In this document: piece by piece, positions 26,542 to 34,093 of the stretch | Numbering within the stretch: the first letter of the stretch is position 1 | Layout: each line of letters begins with the position of its first letter | Assembly (NCBI GenBank): GCA_037367405.1 | Contig: JAZKJV010011400.1 | Location: 4,400,501 to 4,464,500 of the forward strand | Origin: Ottelia alismoides | Lineage: Eukaryota > Streptophyta > Magnoliopsida > Alismatales > Hydrocharitaceae | Reading direction: 5' to 3' | Length of the DNA: 64,000 nucleotides | The notes under the pieces: model-generated | What the model saw: only the letters and a program-made list of their open reading frames with translations | Databases searched by the model: none | What the model was told of the DNA's origin: nothing | Program-made: the position numbers and the translations under genes

Positions 26542-27378
26542 TTACAGATGATGGCGCTGGACAATCTCAAGGGCCGCCGGATGCAGGGCGCCGTTACTGG
26601 CCAGCACACTGGTCTTGGTTAAGGGCAAGGGCTGGCCCTGACCATTGGTGATCTGCCCACCGGCTTCTTCCAGAATCAAGCGACCGGCTGCGAAGTCCCA
26701 AGGGCTCAGTTGATACTCAAAGAACAGGCCATACATGCCAGCAGCTACCTGGCATAAATCCAAGGCGGCTGTACCAAAGCGGCGAACACCATGGATCTGT
26801 TGGCGAAAGAAGTCGCCGATGGCTGCCAGGGTGGCTTCCATCATTTTGCCGCGGTCATAATAAAACCCGACGCCGATCATCGTTTGGTTGAGCGCGGTAT
26901 GCTGGTTGACCTTGATAGACTGGCCATTGAAGTAAGCACCCTGGCCGCGCAAGGCCCAGTACCAATCGCCGCGCACCGGATTGACCACCACACCGGCTTG
27001 CGCCTGGCCGTGATGATAGTAAGCGATCGACACGGCGAAGTGGGGAATGCGATGGGCAAAGTTATTGGTGCCGTCGAGCGGATCAACGATCCAGAGATGC
27101 TCCGCCTGGATCGAGCCGCTGTGTTCCTCTTCGCCCAGGACTGAATGATTGGGAAAACGAGTTTGCAGCACGCGCGCGATCACCTGTTCGGCTTCGATAT
27201 CGGCCTGAGAAACCAGGCCCGCATCACCCTTGTCGCGCATCTGCACGCCGCGTTCAAAGTAATGCAGGATAACTTTGGATCCCGCCTCGGCAGCCGCGAA
27301 AGCTGCTCGTAGATGATCGTCGGGCGCCAAATCAAATTCAGCCGGAACCGCAAATTGTTCAGCTAACCAGCGATGCAC
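26542..27378 (-). CDS. Inositol monophosphatase-family phosphatase
   Basis: A 278-residue Mg2+-dependent sugar- or nucleotide-phosphatase of the IMPase/FBPase superfamily. Metal motifs are GEEEHSGS, WIVDPLDGTNNFAH and the C-terminal WDFAAGRLILEEAGG. The substrate may be inositol phosphate, histidinol phosphate or 3'-phosphoadenosine phosphate; the sequence alone does not decide. The GTG start at 27378 is the one in frame with the family-like N-terminus. The gene follows rnhA on the same strand with a 20-base gap. Confidence 0.9.
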   Translation of the reverse strand: MHRWLAEQFAVPAEFDLAPDDHLRAAFAAAEAGSKVILHYFERGVQMRDKGDAGLVSQADIEAEQVIARVLQTRFPNHSVLGEEEHSGSIQAEHLWIVDPLDGTNNFAHRIPHFAVSIAYYHHGQAQAGVVVNPVRGDWYWALRGQGAYFNGQSIKVNQHTALNQTMIGVGFYYDRGKMMEATLAAIGDFFRQQIHGVRRFGTAALDLCQVAAGMYGLFFEYQLSPWDFAAGRLILEEAGGQITNGQGQPLPLTKTSVLASNGALHPAALEIVQRHHL

Positions 27379-27398
27379 AAAGATGCCCTTTACGGTTC

Positions 27399-27896
27399 CT
27401 AACTGCGTTGATATTCAAGACTGGCGGCCACAGCCATCTCATCACAACGTTCATTCTCGGGGTGACCGGCGTGACCTTTGACGTGATGGAAGGTCAAACT
27501 GTGGAGCATGACCAGTTGATCTAGTTGTTGCCAATGCTCGACATTCTTGACGGGTACTTTCTTCTTGCCTTCCAGTCGCATCCAACCCCGTGACTTCCAG
27601 CCGGCCATCCATTCGGTCAAACCTTGCAGAACGTACTTGCTATCTGAATAGAGTTCTACGCGGCAAGACTTTTTGAGCGAACGCAAGCCTTCGATGACGG
27701 CTTGCAGTTCCATTTGGTTGTTCGTGGTCTCCGCGGCGCCACCTGAGCCAGTCAGTTCTTTGCCTGTTTTGACATCGCGGAGTATAAACGCCCAGCCACC
27801 CGGTCCTGGATTACCGCTGCAGGCCCCGTCGGTATAAAGCTGCACCTTGCGCAGTGACCGCTCGCTCTTGTCGTCGCTCTCTTTAGTATCGCTCAT
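27399..27896 (-). CDS. rnhA: Ribonuclease HI
   Basis: Degrades the RNA strand of RNA-DNA hybrids. The 165-residue protein has an N-terminal charged tail, then the [17 protein letters not shown] motif with catalytic Asp23, Glu64 in [11 protein letters not shown], Asp85 in [11 protein letters not shown], and Asp152 near the end after the [19 protein letters not shown] motif, which includes the mobile-loop His. All four catalytic acids are present. It is transcribed together with the IMPase-like gene, probably by proximity. Confidence 0.95.
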   Translation of the reverse strand: MSDTKESDDKSERSLRKVQLYTDGACSGNPGPGGWAFILRDVKTGKELTGSGGAAETTNNQMELQAVIEGLRSLKKSCRVELYSDSKYVLQGLTEWMAGWKSRGWMRLEGKKKVPVKNVEHWQQLDQLVMLHSLTFHHVKGHAGHPENERCDEMAVAASLEYQRS

Positions 27897-27924
27897 GCGG
27901 CGATTATACAGGATGCCAGCTCAC

Positions 27925-28060
27925 TAGCCACCGTCACCGTAGCCACCGTCACCGTAGCCACCGTCACCGTAGCCACCGTCGCCAGACGGTGAACTCGTTA
28001 CCTATCACTCCTAAACCCGGAACGAAATTCATTTTCCACCGCTTGGCAGCGATGGCTACG
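27925..28060. repeat. REP-like copy with 15-bp tandem expansion (copy 6)
   Basis: Three head-to-tail units of 15 bases (TAGCCACCGTCACCG, 27925-27969) run into a full left hairpin (CACCGTCGCCAGACGGTG). After a spacer comes the right arm CCACCGCTTGGCAGCGATGG followed by CTACG, ending at 28060. The tandem part has no unique spacers and is a local expansion of one REP arm, not a CRISPR array. It lies between the promoter side of rnhA and the end of the NHL gene. Confidence 0.85.
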
Positions 28061-28062
28061 TG

Positions 28063-28090
28063 AAAACCGGCATGCGCCTGGCGGTTTTTT
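28063..28090 (-). terminator. Possible hairpin terminator of NHL gene
   Basis: A 7-bp stem AAAACCG/CGGTTTT with a 12-base loop, beginning 15 bases after the stop of the NHL gene. In the plus direction it is followed by extra Ts; in the minus direction the U-rich part is only the 3' arm of the stem. It could work in either direction but is not a strong terminator. Confidence 0.35.
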
Positions 28091-28104
28091 AATCGCAACG
28101 ACTT

Positions 28105-29112
28105 TTACTTGACGCGAACCAGTTTCATGATGCGACCGTCCACGTTCCAGTCTTGGACATACAGGTTGCCATCCTGGTCCCAGTAGGAACCGTGGGTGCC
28201 GCTGAAGATGCCCTCTTTCCACTGACTCTGTGGGATGTTGTATTCGCGACCTTTTTGAGGGTCGGGATTGTGTCCCAGCACGGCCATGATTGTGTTGCTC
28301 TTGTCCAGAATCACCACGCGGCCGTGCAGGTCGGGCACTGAAACATAATCGCCTTGAACCGCCGCGGAGGTGGGCATGCCCAAACCGTTGATGACTTCTT
28401 CGATGAATTCACCCTCCAGCGAATAGTGCACCAGGCGGCCTTTGGGCTGGTGATTGCGGTCGCAGATCAGCAGGCGCGGCGGTTCATACCGGGTGTCCAG
28501 CACCATACCGTGGGCCGTGTTGAATTCTTTCAGTTCGTTGCCCTTCTTGCCGAAGTGCATGACATATTTGCCGCTGGAGTCGAACTTGAAGATGTGGTTG
28601 CTGGCGTATCCATCGGACAGATAGATGTCGCCACCCGGGGCAACTGCGATCGCCGTCGGACTGAACCGGTCCAGGTTTAGTCCAGACTCCTTCGGGAACG
28701 GCAGACGCAGCACGATCTTGCCGTCAGCGATATTGAACTTGATACCTTCGCCGGCCGCATTGCGAGCGCCGTAGATGAACTCACTATCGCCTTCCTGGCG
28801 GATCTTCATGTCATGAATGTTGGAGTAGTCATTGCCCAAGTAGTTGTGAATCACTTTGCCATCGGGCGAAAACACAAATACGCCCTCGCTGGCACTGGTG
28901 TAGATATTGCCCGCTTTGTCGATCACCACCGAGCCGTGGGTGGAACCGATGGCCGATTTGCCATCGGGCCGCAAACCCCAACCGGGAACCGTGTCAAAAG
29001 TCATCAGGCCACACCCCATGCGCACTGGCTTGACCTCTTGACCAGTAACAGTCGGGGCAGAGTAGCCGACCAGCAAACACAAACACGATAGAACCAAAGA
29101 TGGGATTCTCAA
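28105..29112 (-). CDS. Exported NHL-repeat six-bladed beta-propeller
   Basis: A 335-residue secreted protein with a signal peptide (residues 1-24, ending TVTGQ). It has NHL-type blades, for example GSVVIDKAGNIYTSASEGVFVF, AIAVAPGGDIYLSDGYASNHIFKF and FNTAHGMVLD, with the conserved His and Asp seen in peptidyl-alpha-hydroxyglycine alpha-amidating-lyase-like propellers. Some relatives are lyases, others are binding scaffolds; catalytic use is not proven here. It is divergent from the lipase-like gene, with about 107 bases between them that must hold both promoters. Confidence 0.82.
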   Translation of the reverse strand: MRIPSLVLSCLCLLVGYSAPTVTGQEVKPVRMGCGLMTFDTVPGWGLRPDGKSAIGSTHGSVVIDKAGNIYTSASEGVFVFSPDGKVIHNYLGNDYSNIHDMKIRQEGDSEFIYGARNAAGEGIKFNIADGKIVLRLPFPKESGLNLDRFSPTAIAVAPGGDIYLSDGYASNHIFKFDSSGKYVMHFGKKGNELKEFNTAHGMVLDTRYEPPRLLICDRNHQPKGRLVHYSLEGEFIEEVINGLGMPTSAAVQGDYVSVPDLHGRVVILDKSNTIMAVLGHNPDPQKGREYNIPQSQWKEGIFSGTHGSYWDQDGNLYVQDWNVDGRIMKLVRVK

Positions 29113-29219
29113 GGTGGGATCTCCAGCAGAAGGAAAGGCGTTTTGGGGATGGGAACCGGACGACGAACGGTACCTGACGCTGATCAGTCTGGTAGTCTAG
29201 TTTGTCTGCGGATCTTAAG

Positions 29220-30251
29220 ATGGAATCAAGTACCTTTTCGGATGCAGAATTTCAAACTAAAAAGTGCAAATTGGTTGACGTGAGATCCCAAATTCGTTGC
29301 CTGCCAGGCTGGGTGGCTTGCGCGCTGGTGGTACTGCTGTTAGGACCGCAGGCTGGTGCGCAAGAGGCTGACTATTTGAATGTGCCCATGCCTACCATGG
29401 GCGGTCAGCAGTTCTGGACCGATTATCGCTGGGCCGGCGGTTGGCGGGTGCAACGCAACTGGTTGACCGATCATTGGCGAGTGTTGGACAACAGCGATAT
29501 CCGGCGCGCGTGGGGTTCGCGGCAAGCTTGCCTGGCCAGGTTTCAAGAGCATGTAGGCCAAACAAACAATCGTCAGCCAGATGCCGCTCTGCCCGCGCAG
29601 AAAGTCGTCTTGTTACTGCATGGTCTGATGCGCTCCAGCGATTCCATGCAGCCGCTGGCCGCGGCGGTGGCCCAGCAGCAGTGGCAAGGGGTGCTGTTCT
29701 CTTATGCCAGTACCCAGGCCTCGATCGACGAGCATGCGCGAGCCTTGCGAGAACTAGTGGATAATTTGCCTGGCCAACCACCCTTGGCTTTGGTGGGACA
29801 CAGTCTGGGCAACATCGTGGCGCGACGAGCCATCAAGCTGTGGCAAGAGGAAGGTGATCCGCATCGAGTGCTCGAGCGTTTGGAACAGGTGGTCATGCTT
29901 GGTCCACCCAACCAAGGTTCATCGCTAGCCAAGTATCTGTCGGGCCTGGGACTGTTCGAGAAACTGACCGGCACCTCAGGGCAAGAGCTCGGTGCCAGTT
30001 GGCAAGAGTTTCAAGCCAAACTGGCGACGCCCCCCTGCCCGTTTATGATTGTTGCCGGCGATGTATCTCAGGCATCCATTCAGAACCCACTGCTCACTGG
30101 CCAGAACGACTTCATCGTGACGGTGGATGAAACGCGACTGGAAGGGGCGGTTGAAACGCGAACCGTACCGGTACTGCATGCTTACTTGATGTCGGATTCC
30201 CAGGTCATCGAAGAAGCGGTGAAGTTCATCCGAGGGCAAGCAGGCGGCTAG
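29220..30251 (+). CDS. Exported alpha/beta hydrolase (lipase-like)
   Basis: A 343-residue alpha/beta hydrolase with an internal N-terminal export segment (WVACALVVLLLGPQAGAQ, about residues 28-45). The oxyanion region is LLLHGLMRSSDSM, and the nucleophile elbow GHSLGN is preceded by LALV. A WNQG-like motif MLGPPNQGSS follows the nucleophile, as in triacylglycerol-lipase or palmitoyl-thioesterase relatives. A catalytic His is probably in the C-terminal VLHAYLM segment. The substrate is unknown; an extracytoplasmic esterase is likely. The ATG at 29220 is chosen; an in-frame TTG precedes it by 18 bases. Its end overlaps the convergent phosphatase gene by 4 bases. Confidence 0.83.
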   Translation: MESSTFSDAEFQTKKCKLVDVRSQIRCLPGWVACALVVLLLGPQAGAQEADYLNVPMPTMGGQQFWTDYRWAGGWRVQRNWLTDHWRVLDNSDIRRAWGSRQACLARFQEHVGQTNNRQPDAALPAQKVVLLLHGLMRSSDSMQPLAAAVAQQQWQGVLFSYASTQASIDEHARALRELVDNLPGQPPLALVGHSLGNIVARRAIKLWQEEGDPHRVLERLEQVVMLGPPNQGSSLAKYLSGLGLFEKLTGTSGQELGASWQEFQAKLATPPCPFMIVAGDVSQASIQNPLLTGQNDFIVTVDETRLEGAVETRTVPVLHAYLMSDSQVIEEAVKFIRGQAGG

Positions 30252-30826
30252 GGCAGCTTCTCCACTTCGGCTTTGGCTTGACCGGTTGGGTCAACGCTGC
30301 CTTGCTGGGCCAGCAGCTTGGTGTAGAGCGTTTGGATTACGGGACGCAGGTAAACGCGCGGGTTGATGTGTTCGCGAAACTTGATCAAGTGCGTTTGAGC
30401 CTCCACCGGCGTCATGTGTCGGAACTTGACTAACCACCAGAGGACGATGGTGGCGCTGCGAGCCCGTCCTGCTTTGCAGTGGACGTATACGACTCCACCT
30501 TGCCCGACGTGTTTCTCGATAAACGCGGCCCCTGCTTCCACGTGTTCTTCCAGCGGGTGCGTGAAGTCGACTGTTGGCAAGTGCAATTGCTCGATTCCCA
30601 AACGCTCGTACTCGCGCATCGGACCGAAGTACTCGTCGCACATGTTGACCACGCCGGTAACGCCGGCTTCGCGCAGACGTTTGGCATCGCGGCGAAAGGG
30701 TCGCGCACCCAGGATCACTTGCTTGTCGACGTGATCCCACCAACGCCACACTCTCAACACACGACCGAGCAAATAGTTGTAGCTCAACGTCGGCCAGTAC
30801 AGTAACTGGGCTTGCCAGCGTTTCAT
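30248..30826 (-). CDS. PTPMT1-like dual-specificity phosphatase (PGP phosphatase candidate)
   Basis: A 192-residue cysteine phosphatase. The P-loop VYVHCKAGRARSAT carries Cys117 and Arg123, the general acid is Asp87 in PTVDFTH, and the NMCDEYFGPMREYERLGIEQL stretch aligns with the corresponding EEYE region of PTPMT1. PTPMT1 dephosphorylates phosphatidylglycerophosphate, the step before cardiolipin, in mitochondria, and related enzymes have been reported from Rhodopirellula. The role here as the phosphatidylglycerophosphate phosphatase is an inference. The ATG at 30826 overlaps the upstream gene's TGA (ATGA), implying translational coupling with the secreted protein before it. Confidence 0.82.
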   Translation of the reverse strand: MKRWQAQLLYWPTLSYNYLLGRVLRVWRWWDHVDKQVILGARPFRRDAKRLREAGVTGVVNMCDEYFGPMREYERLGIEQLHLPTVDFTHPLEEHVEAGAAFIEKHVGQGGVVYVHCKAGRARSATIVLWWLVKFRHMTPVEAQTHLIKFREHINPRVYLRPVIQTLYTKLLAQQGSVDPTGQAKAEVEKLP

Positions 30827-31743
30827 TGGGCAGGCTCCGATGAAGCCGACTGGCGGGCAATTGGTTTTGCAGTGCCTAAGGTTGCAAACGACTCGCGAAT
30901 GTTGGTTAACTTGCCCAGACACACATAGACTTCATACTCCCAAGTGAAGTCAGAGGTCACGGCCAAGGTGGTAATCGGGGCCAGGTAAGCGCAGGCATCT
31001 TTGGCCGATTCGTCTCGGCCATAGCGATAGCAAGTCAGTTCGTTGGCAACCGGCACATACACACCGATGCCTTCATCCTGGTCATTCACATAAGCCGCCC
31101 AGTGCTCTGTCATGCGGCGATATTCGTTAGGCCAGCCCGGTTGCCAACGCGTCAGGGGCCCGCCGCTCCACGGTTGGTCGCCATCGTAGAGCACGAGGTT
31201 TTTCAAGTGCGGAGCCACAAACACGGCGGGCAACTCTTGGTGCTGCGGCGGATGATCGCGGCCGCCATGCTGCTCGAATCGATAGCGTATCTTGACCATT
31301 GGCCCCTGCAACTGGATCCACTGTTGCATGCTGGTTGTGGCCACATCTTCCCCTGTGGCCCAGTGTTTCGGCAGCGTTTTGGCGTAAGCGCTAGTACCAT
31401 CCACTTGCAACTCCAGTAACTGGCTGGATTGGCCTTGCCAATCACCACCTTGTACCGGATTCCAACGCCAAGGTTGTTTGTTCCAGGTCGAACCGTCCGC
31501 AGCCCCGTAATAAGATTGTTGAATCAAGCGCCCGCGATCAAATGCGTTTACCAGGTTGGGCGCGTCATTGCCGGCCGACAACCAGGCGATGGCCGCACCT
31601 GAGTCGATTTTCAGACCAACCGTAACCTGGCCGTTGGTTATCAGCCGCAGGTTGGGATCGGCCTGCGGAGCTTGAGCTAGCGTTGTGCCAACGATAGCCA
31701 GAGCAGCTAGCATGAATTGGACTGCAATGCGAGAGCGGTTCAC
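30823..31743 (-). CDS. Exported protein of unknown function, coupled to phosphatase
   Basis: A 306-residue protein with a signal peptide (about residues 1-23, ending TTLAQA). The mature part is rich in Trp and aromatic beta-strand segments, such as STWNKQPWRWNPVQGGDW and ITNGQVTVGLKIDSG. It resembles secreted planctomycete proteins with a galactose-mutarotase-like or carbohydrate-binding beta-sandwich, but no family is certain. Two cysteines near the C-terminus (TCYRY and KDACAY) could form a disulfide. Its TGA overlaps the start of the PTPMT1-like gene. Why an exported protein is coupled to a lipid phosphatase is not known. Confidence 0.6.
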   Translation of the reverse strand: MNRSRIAVQFMLAALAIVGTTLAQAPQADPNLRLITNGQVTVGLKIDSGAAIAWLSAGNDAPNLVNAFDRGRLIQQSYYGAADGSTWNKQPWRWNPVQGGDWQGQSSQLLELQVDGTSAYAKTLPKHWATGEDVATTSMQQWIQLQGPMVKIRYRFEQHGGRDHPPQHQELPAVFVAPHLKNLVLYDGDQPWSGGPLTRWQPGWPNEYRRMTEHWAAYVNDQDEGIGVYVPVANELTCYRYGRDESAKDACAYLAPITTLAVTSDFTWEYEVYVCLGKLTNIRESFATLGTAKPIARQSASSEPAQ

Positions 31744-31809
31744 GGATGCGGAGGCTTACTTGGAGGTGGCGGATTGTAAAATGTTCGGGGCGAACCACTG
31801 GGTGGTTGA

Positions 31810-31856
31810 CGGTGGCTACGGGTGCGTCATCCACCGTCTGGCGACGGTGGCTACGG
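31810..31856. repeat. Partial REP-like copy (copy 7)
   Basis: A truncated repeat with GGTGGCTACGG, then the hairpin CCACCGTCTGGCGACGGTGG followed by CTACGG. It sits just upstream of the Nudix gene, about 45 bases before its ATG. A longer open frame runs through the repeat, but those residues look repeat-encoded and are not part of the Nudix family. Confidence 0.75.
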
Positions 31857-31900
31857 AAAGCCTTGAAAAAATCGATCTAGACCAATTCGGCTGGGCCTTT

Positions 31901-32623
31901 ATGATACATGGAATGAATGCCAAATGGGAAACTGAATGCGTCCTGGACGAACCGGCCATGGATGCTGAACGCTTGAGTGAATTGCTGGCATGTGTTTGCG
32001 CCAACAGTTTGCAACCAGATTTCAAGCTAAGTGATGACTATGCCAGGCGCCAGGCGGCTCGCCGGCGTTTCAGTCCGTCGCTCTCTTACGGACGCCACTT
32101 TTGTCCACCATTGCCCACGGCGCGGGCGGCAGCGGTCATGATCTTCATCGAGCCGCATGATGGAAGATGGTCGATTCCATTGACCGTGCGGCCTGATCAT
32201 CTACCCGATCATCCCGGCCAGGTTTGTTTACCTGGGGGACGCGTGGAAGGCAACGAGACGCTCGAGCAAGCCGCCGAGCGCGAGTTCTGCGAAGAGCTGG
32301 GACTGGATTGCTTTCCGGCGACCACGATCGGCCAACTGCAAAGCCTGTATGTTTACAACAGCAACTTCTGCTTGACGCCGTGCGTGGCGGTCAGTCCAGT
32401 TGCCTTGAAGTATCGTCCGTGCTCAGAGGAAGTTGAATCGCTGGTCTACTTGCCACTGTCCGACTTGATCGATCCGCAGTATCACGTCGAGCGCATTCAT
32501 CGTCGCGGCCTGGCCAGCTGGCATGCCCTGGGCATCGACGCCGCCCACGTCCACATCTGGGGCGCCACCGCCATCGTGCTGGGAGAATTGGCTGAGGTTC
32601 TGCGAGGTCAAATTTCAAATTAG
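31901..32623 (+). CDS. Nudix hydrolase (NudL/CoA-pyrophosphatase-like)
   Basis: A 240-residue cytoplasmic Nudix hydrolase. The Nudix box is present: G-x5-E-x7-REFCEELGL in the GRVEGNETLEQAAEREFCEE segment. Upstream of it is the pattern 'PLTVRPDHLPDHPGQVCLPGG', which resembles the CoA-pyrophosphatase (UPF0035) motif LLTxRS...HxGQVxFPGG. That supports a CoA-pyrophosphatase-like subgroup, although some residues differ. The ATG at 31901 is chosen; an in-frame ATG at 31913 is also possible. The C-terminal 8 bases overlap the convergent DUF1501 gene. Confidence 0.85.
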   Translation: MIHGMNAKWETECVLDEPAMDAERLSELLACVCANSLQPDFKLSDDYARRQAARRRFSPSLSYGRHFCPPLPTARAAAVMIFIEPHDGRWSIPLTVRPDHLPDHPGQVCLPGGRVEGNETLEQAAEREFCEELGLDCFPATTIGQLQSLYVYNSNFCLTPCVAVSPVALKYRPCSEEVESLVYLPLSDLIDPQYHVERIHRRGLASWHALGIDAAHVHIWGATAIVLGELAEVLRGQISN

Positions 32624-34081
32624 ATCCAGCGGCGCGAACTGCTCGCCCAGGATCTCTTGGCTGTTCAGATTTCCGGTGAACCATTTTTCGATGATGGTCG
32701 CATAGACGCTGCGGAAGTCGGTGTGAAACTTCAAATCGCCGTCATCCAGATCGGTCAGGCTGGGCTGCTGGCCGTGGATGGTTTGTTTGAGTTTGGGGCC
32801 GGACAGAAACAGAGGTGCGGCAGCGCCGTGATCGGTACCGTCGCTGGCGTTCTCGGCAACGCGGCGCCCAAATTCGCTGAAGGTCATCACCAAGACACGC
32901 TCTCCGTGTCCGGCTTGGGCGAGGCGGTCGTGGAAAGCGCTGAGTGCCTCGGACCATTGACGCAGCAGTCCCGTGTGCGCGGCCGGTTGCTGGGCATGTG
33001 TGTCAAAGCCATCGAGCGTGACGTAGTAGATGCGCGTAGGCAGATCGCTGGCGATCAATTGCGCGATGACTTGCAACTTCTCTCCCAAAGCCGATTTAGG
33101 AAACTGCGAGTCGCCAGACGCACGTCGCGCGGCCTCTTCCAAGCGTTGACTGGCGGCCAAGGCGGTTTGCGAACTGGCTTGAATAAATTCCAGCAGATCA
33201 CTGCCAGAGGGCTGATCTGCCGTGGTCATTTCAATTGCTTGGGCAGGCGCTGGCGTGGTTCCTTGCGCGGCTTGATCGACCAGTTCTCGCACGGCTTGTT
33301 CCAGTGCCGCGCGATCGCCCAGCTTTAACCGAAACTGTTCCAAGGAGGCGATCGAAGGCACGGTAGCATCGCGACTGACCAGGGCCAGTGGCTGTTGCTC
33401 TTGCCCCAGGTGCAGCGCCAGCGATTCGGCCGATGAGGTGCTGGCTGCTTGCCATTCGCTCAGGCAACGACCGAGCCAACCATAGCCCGCCCGGTTGGTT
33501 TTGCGTTGGCAGGTGTGCCAGATATCCATCGATTCAAAGTGCGAACGATTGGGCTGCGGATAGCCGACACCTTGGATTATGGTGAAACGCTGGTCGCTCA
33601 GTTGCTGCTCGAGCGACTTGAGCGCCGGAGACAGGCCCAGCGAGTCGTTGATCTTCAGCACCGAGTCGGCTGCGATGGCCAGTTTGGGGCGGGCTCGATA
33701 ATAGGCTTCGTCGCGATAGGGCACGATCGTATTGAGGCCATCGTTGCCGCCGGAGAGTTGAATCACGACCAGAATCCGATCCTGGTTGCCAGCCTGGCTG
33801 GCCAGCAGTTGCAACCAAGGCTGAGAGGCAAATGTAGCCATAGCTACACTTGTGGTGGAAATAAGGGATTTTTGCAAAAAATCGCGGCGTGTCGCGCGGG
33901 GTGGATGCTCAGTTGCGCAGCGACAATTGGCAAGCTGGGCAAGCTCATTGGGTGAAGTCTTTGTAGCCACCGCTGCCAAGCGGTGGAAAGCGTTAACTTT
34001 CGCGTCCACCCTCTGGCGACGGTGGCTACCTGGCTTGCCAGATGGCGTTGTCCAATTAGGCGTGGCAGTGTGCAGAGGCAT
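32615..34081 (-). CDS. DUF1501 protein with Tat signal and repeat-derived N-terminus
   Basis: A 488-residue DUF1501 protein (alkaline-phosphatase superfamily-like, exported). The twin-arginine signal RRDFLQKSLISTTSVAM has RR at residues 65-66. The core contains ILVVIQLSGGNDGLNTIVPY and FSEFGRRVAENASDGTDHGA (metal-site-like DHG), and ends at EILGEQFAPLDLI. Residues 10 to about 52 are translated from the MITE-like repeat at 33913-34061. No in-frame ATG, GTG or TTG occurs between the repeat and the twin-arginine motif, so translation must begin in or before the repeat. It follows the DUF1800 gene by 12 bases. This pair is common in planctomycetes; the function is uncertain. Confidence 0.85.
   Translation of the reverse strand: MPLHTATPNWTTPSGKPGSHRRQRVDAKVNAFHRLAAVATKTSPNELAQLANCRCATEHPPRATRRDFLQKSLISTTSVAMATFASQPWLQLLASQAGNQDRILVVIQLSGGNDGLNTIVPYRDEAYYRARPKLAIAADSVLKINDSLGLSPALKSLEQQLSDQRFTIIQGVGYPQPNRSHFESMDIWHTCQRKTNRAGYGWLGRCLSEWQAASTSSAESLALHLGQEQQPLALVSRDATVPSIASLEQFRLKLGDRAALEQAVRELVDQAAQGTTPAPAQAIEMTTADQPSGSDLLEFIQASSQTALAASQRLEEAARRASGDSQFPKSALGEKLQVIAQLIASDLPTRIYYVTLDGFDTHAQQPAAHTGLLRQWSEALSAFHDRLAQAGHGERVLVMTFSEFGRRVAENASDGTDHGAAAPLFLSGPKLKQTIHGQQPSLTDLDDGDLKFHTDFRSVYATIIEKWFTGNLNSQEILGEQFAPLDLI
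33913..34061 (-). repeat. MITE-like element with REP core (copy 8)
   Basis: A full element of about 149 bases. The outer inverted ends are related to TTGGACAGCGCCA...TGGCGTTGTCCAA. Inside lie the right-type hairpin CCACCGCTGCCAAGCGGTGG and the left-type hairpin CCACCCTCTGGCGACGGTGG. Its orientation is opposite to the 36.2 kb copy. It overlaps the 5' coding end of the DUF1501 gene, where its reading frame is open. Confidence 0.85.
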
Positions 34082-34093
34082 ACTTTCGGTTCC

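Noticed and set aside
27925..28060. CRISPR-like array
   Set aside because: The units are contiguous 15-bp repeats of a REP arm without unique spacers, and there are no cas genes.
32657..33328. 223-codon plus-strand open frame
   Set aside because: Antisense to DUF1501, no recognisable protein.
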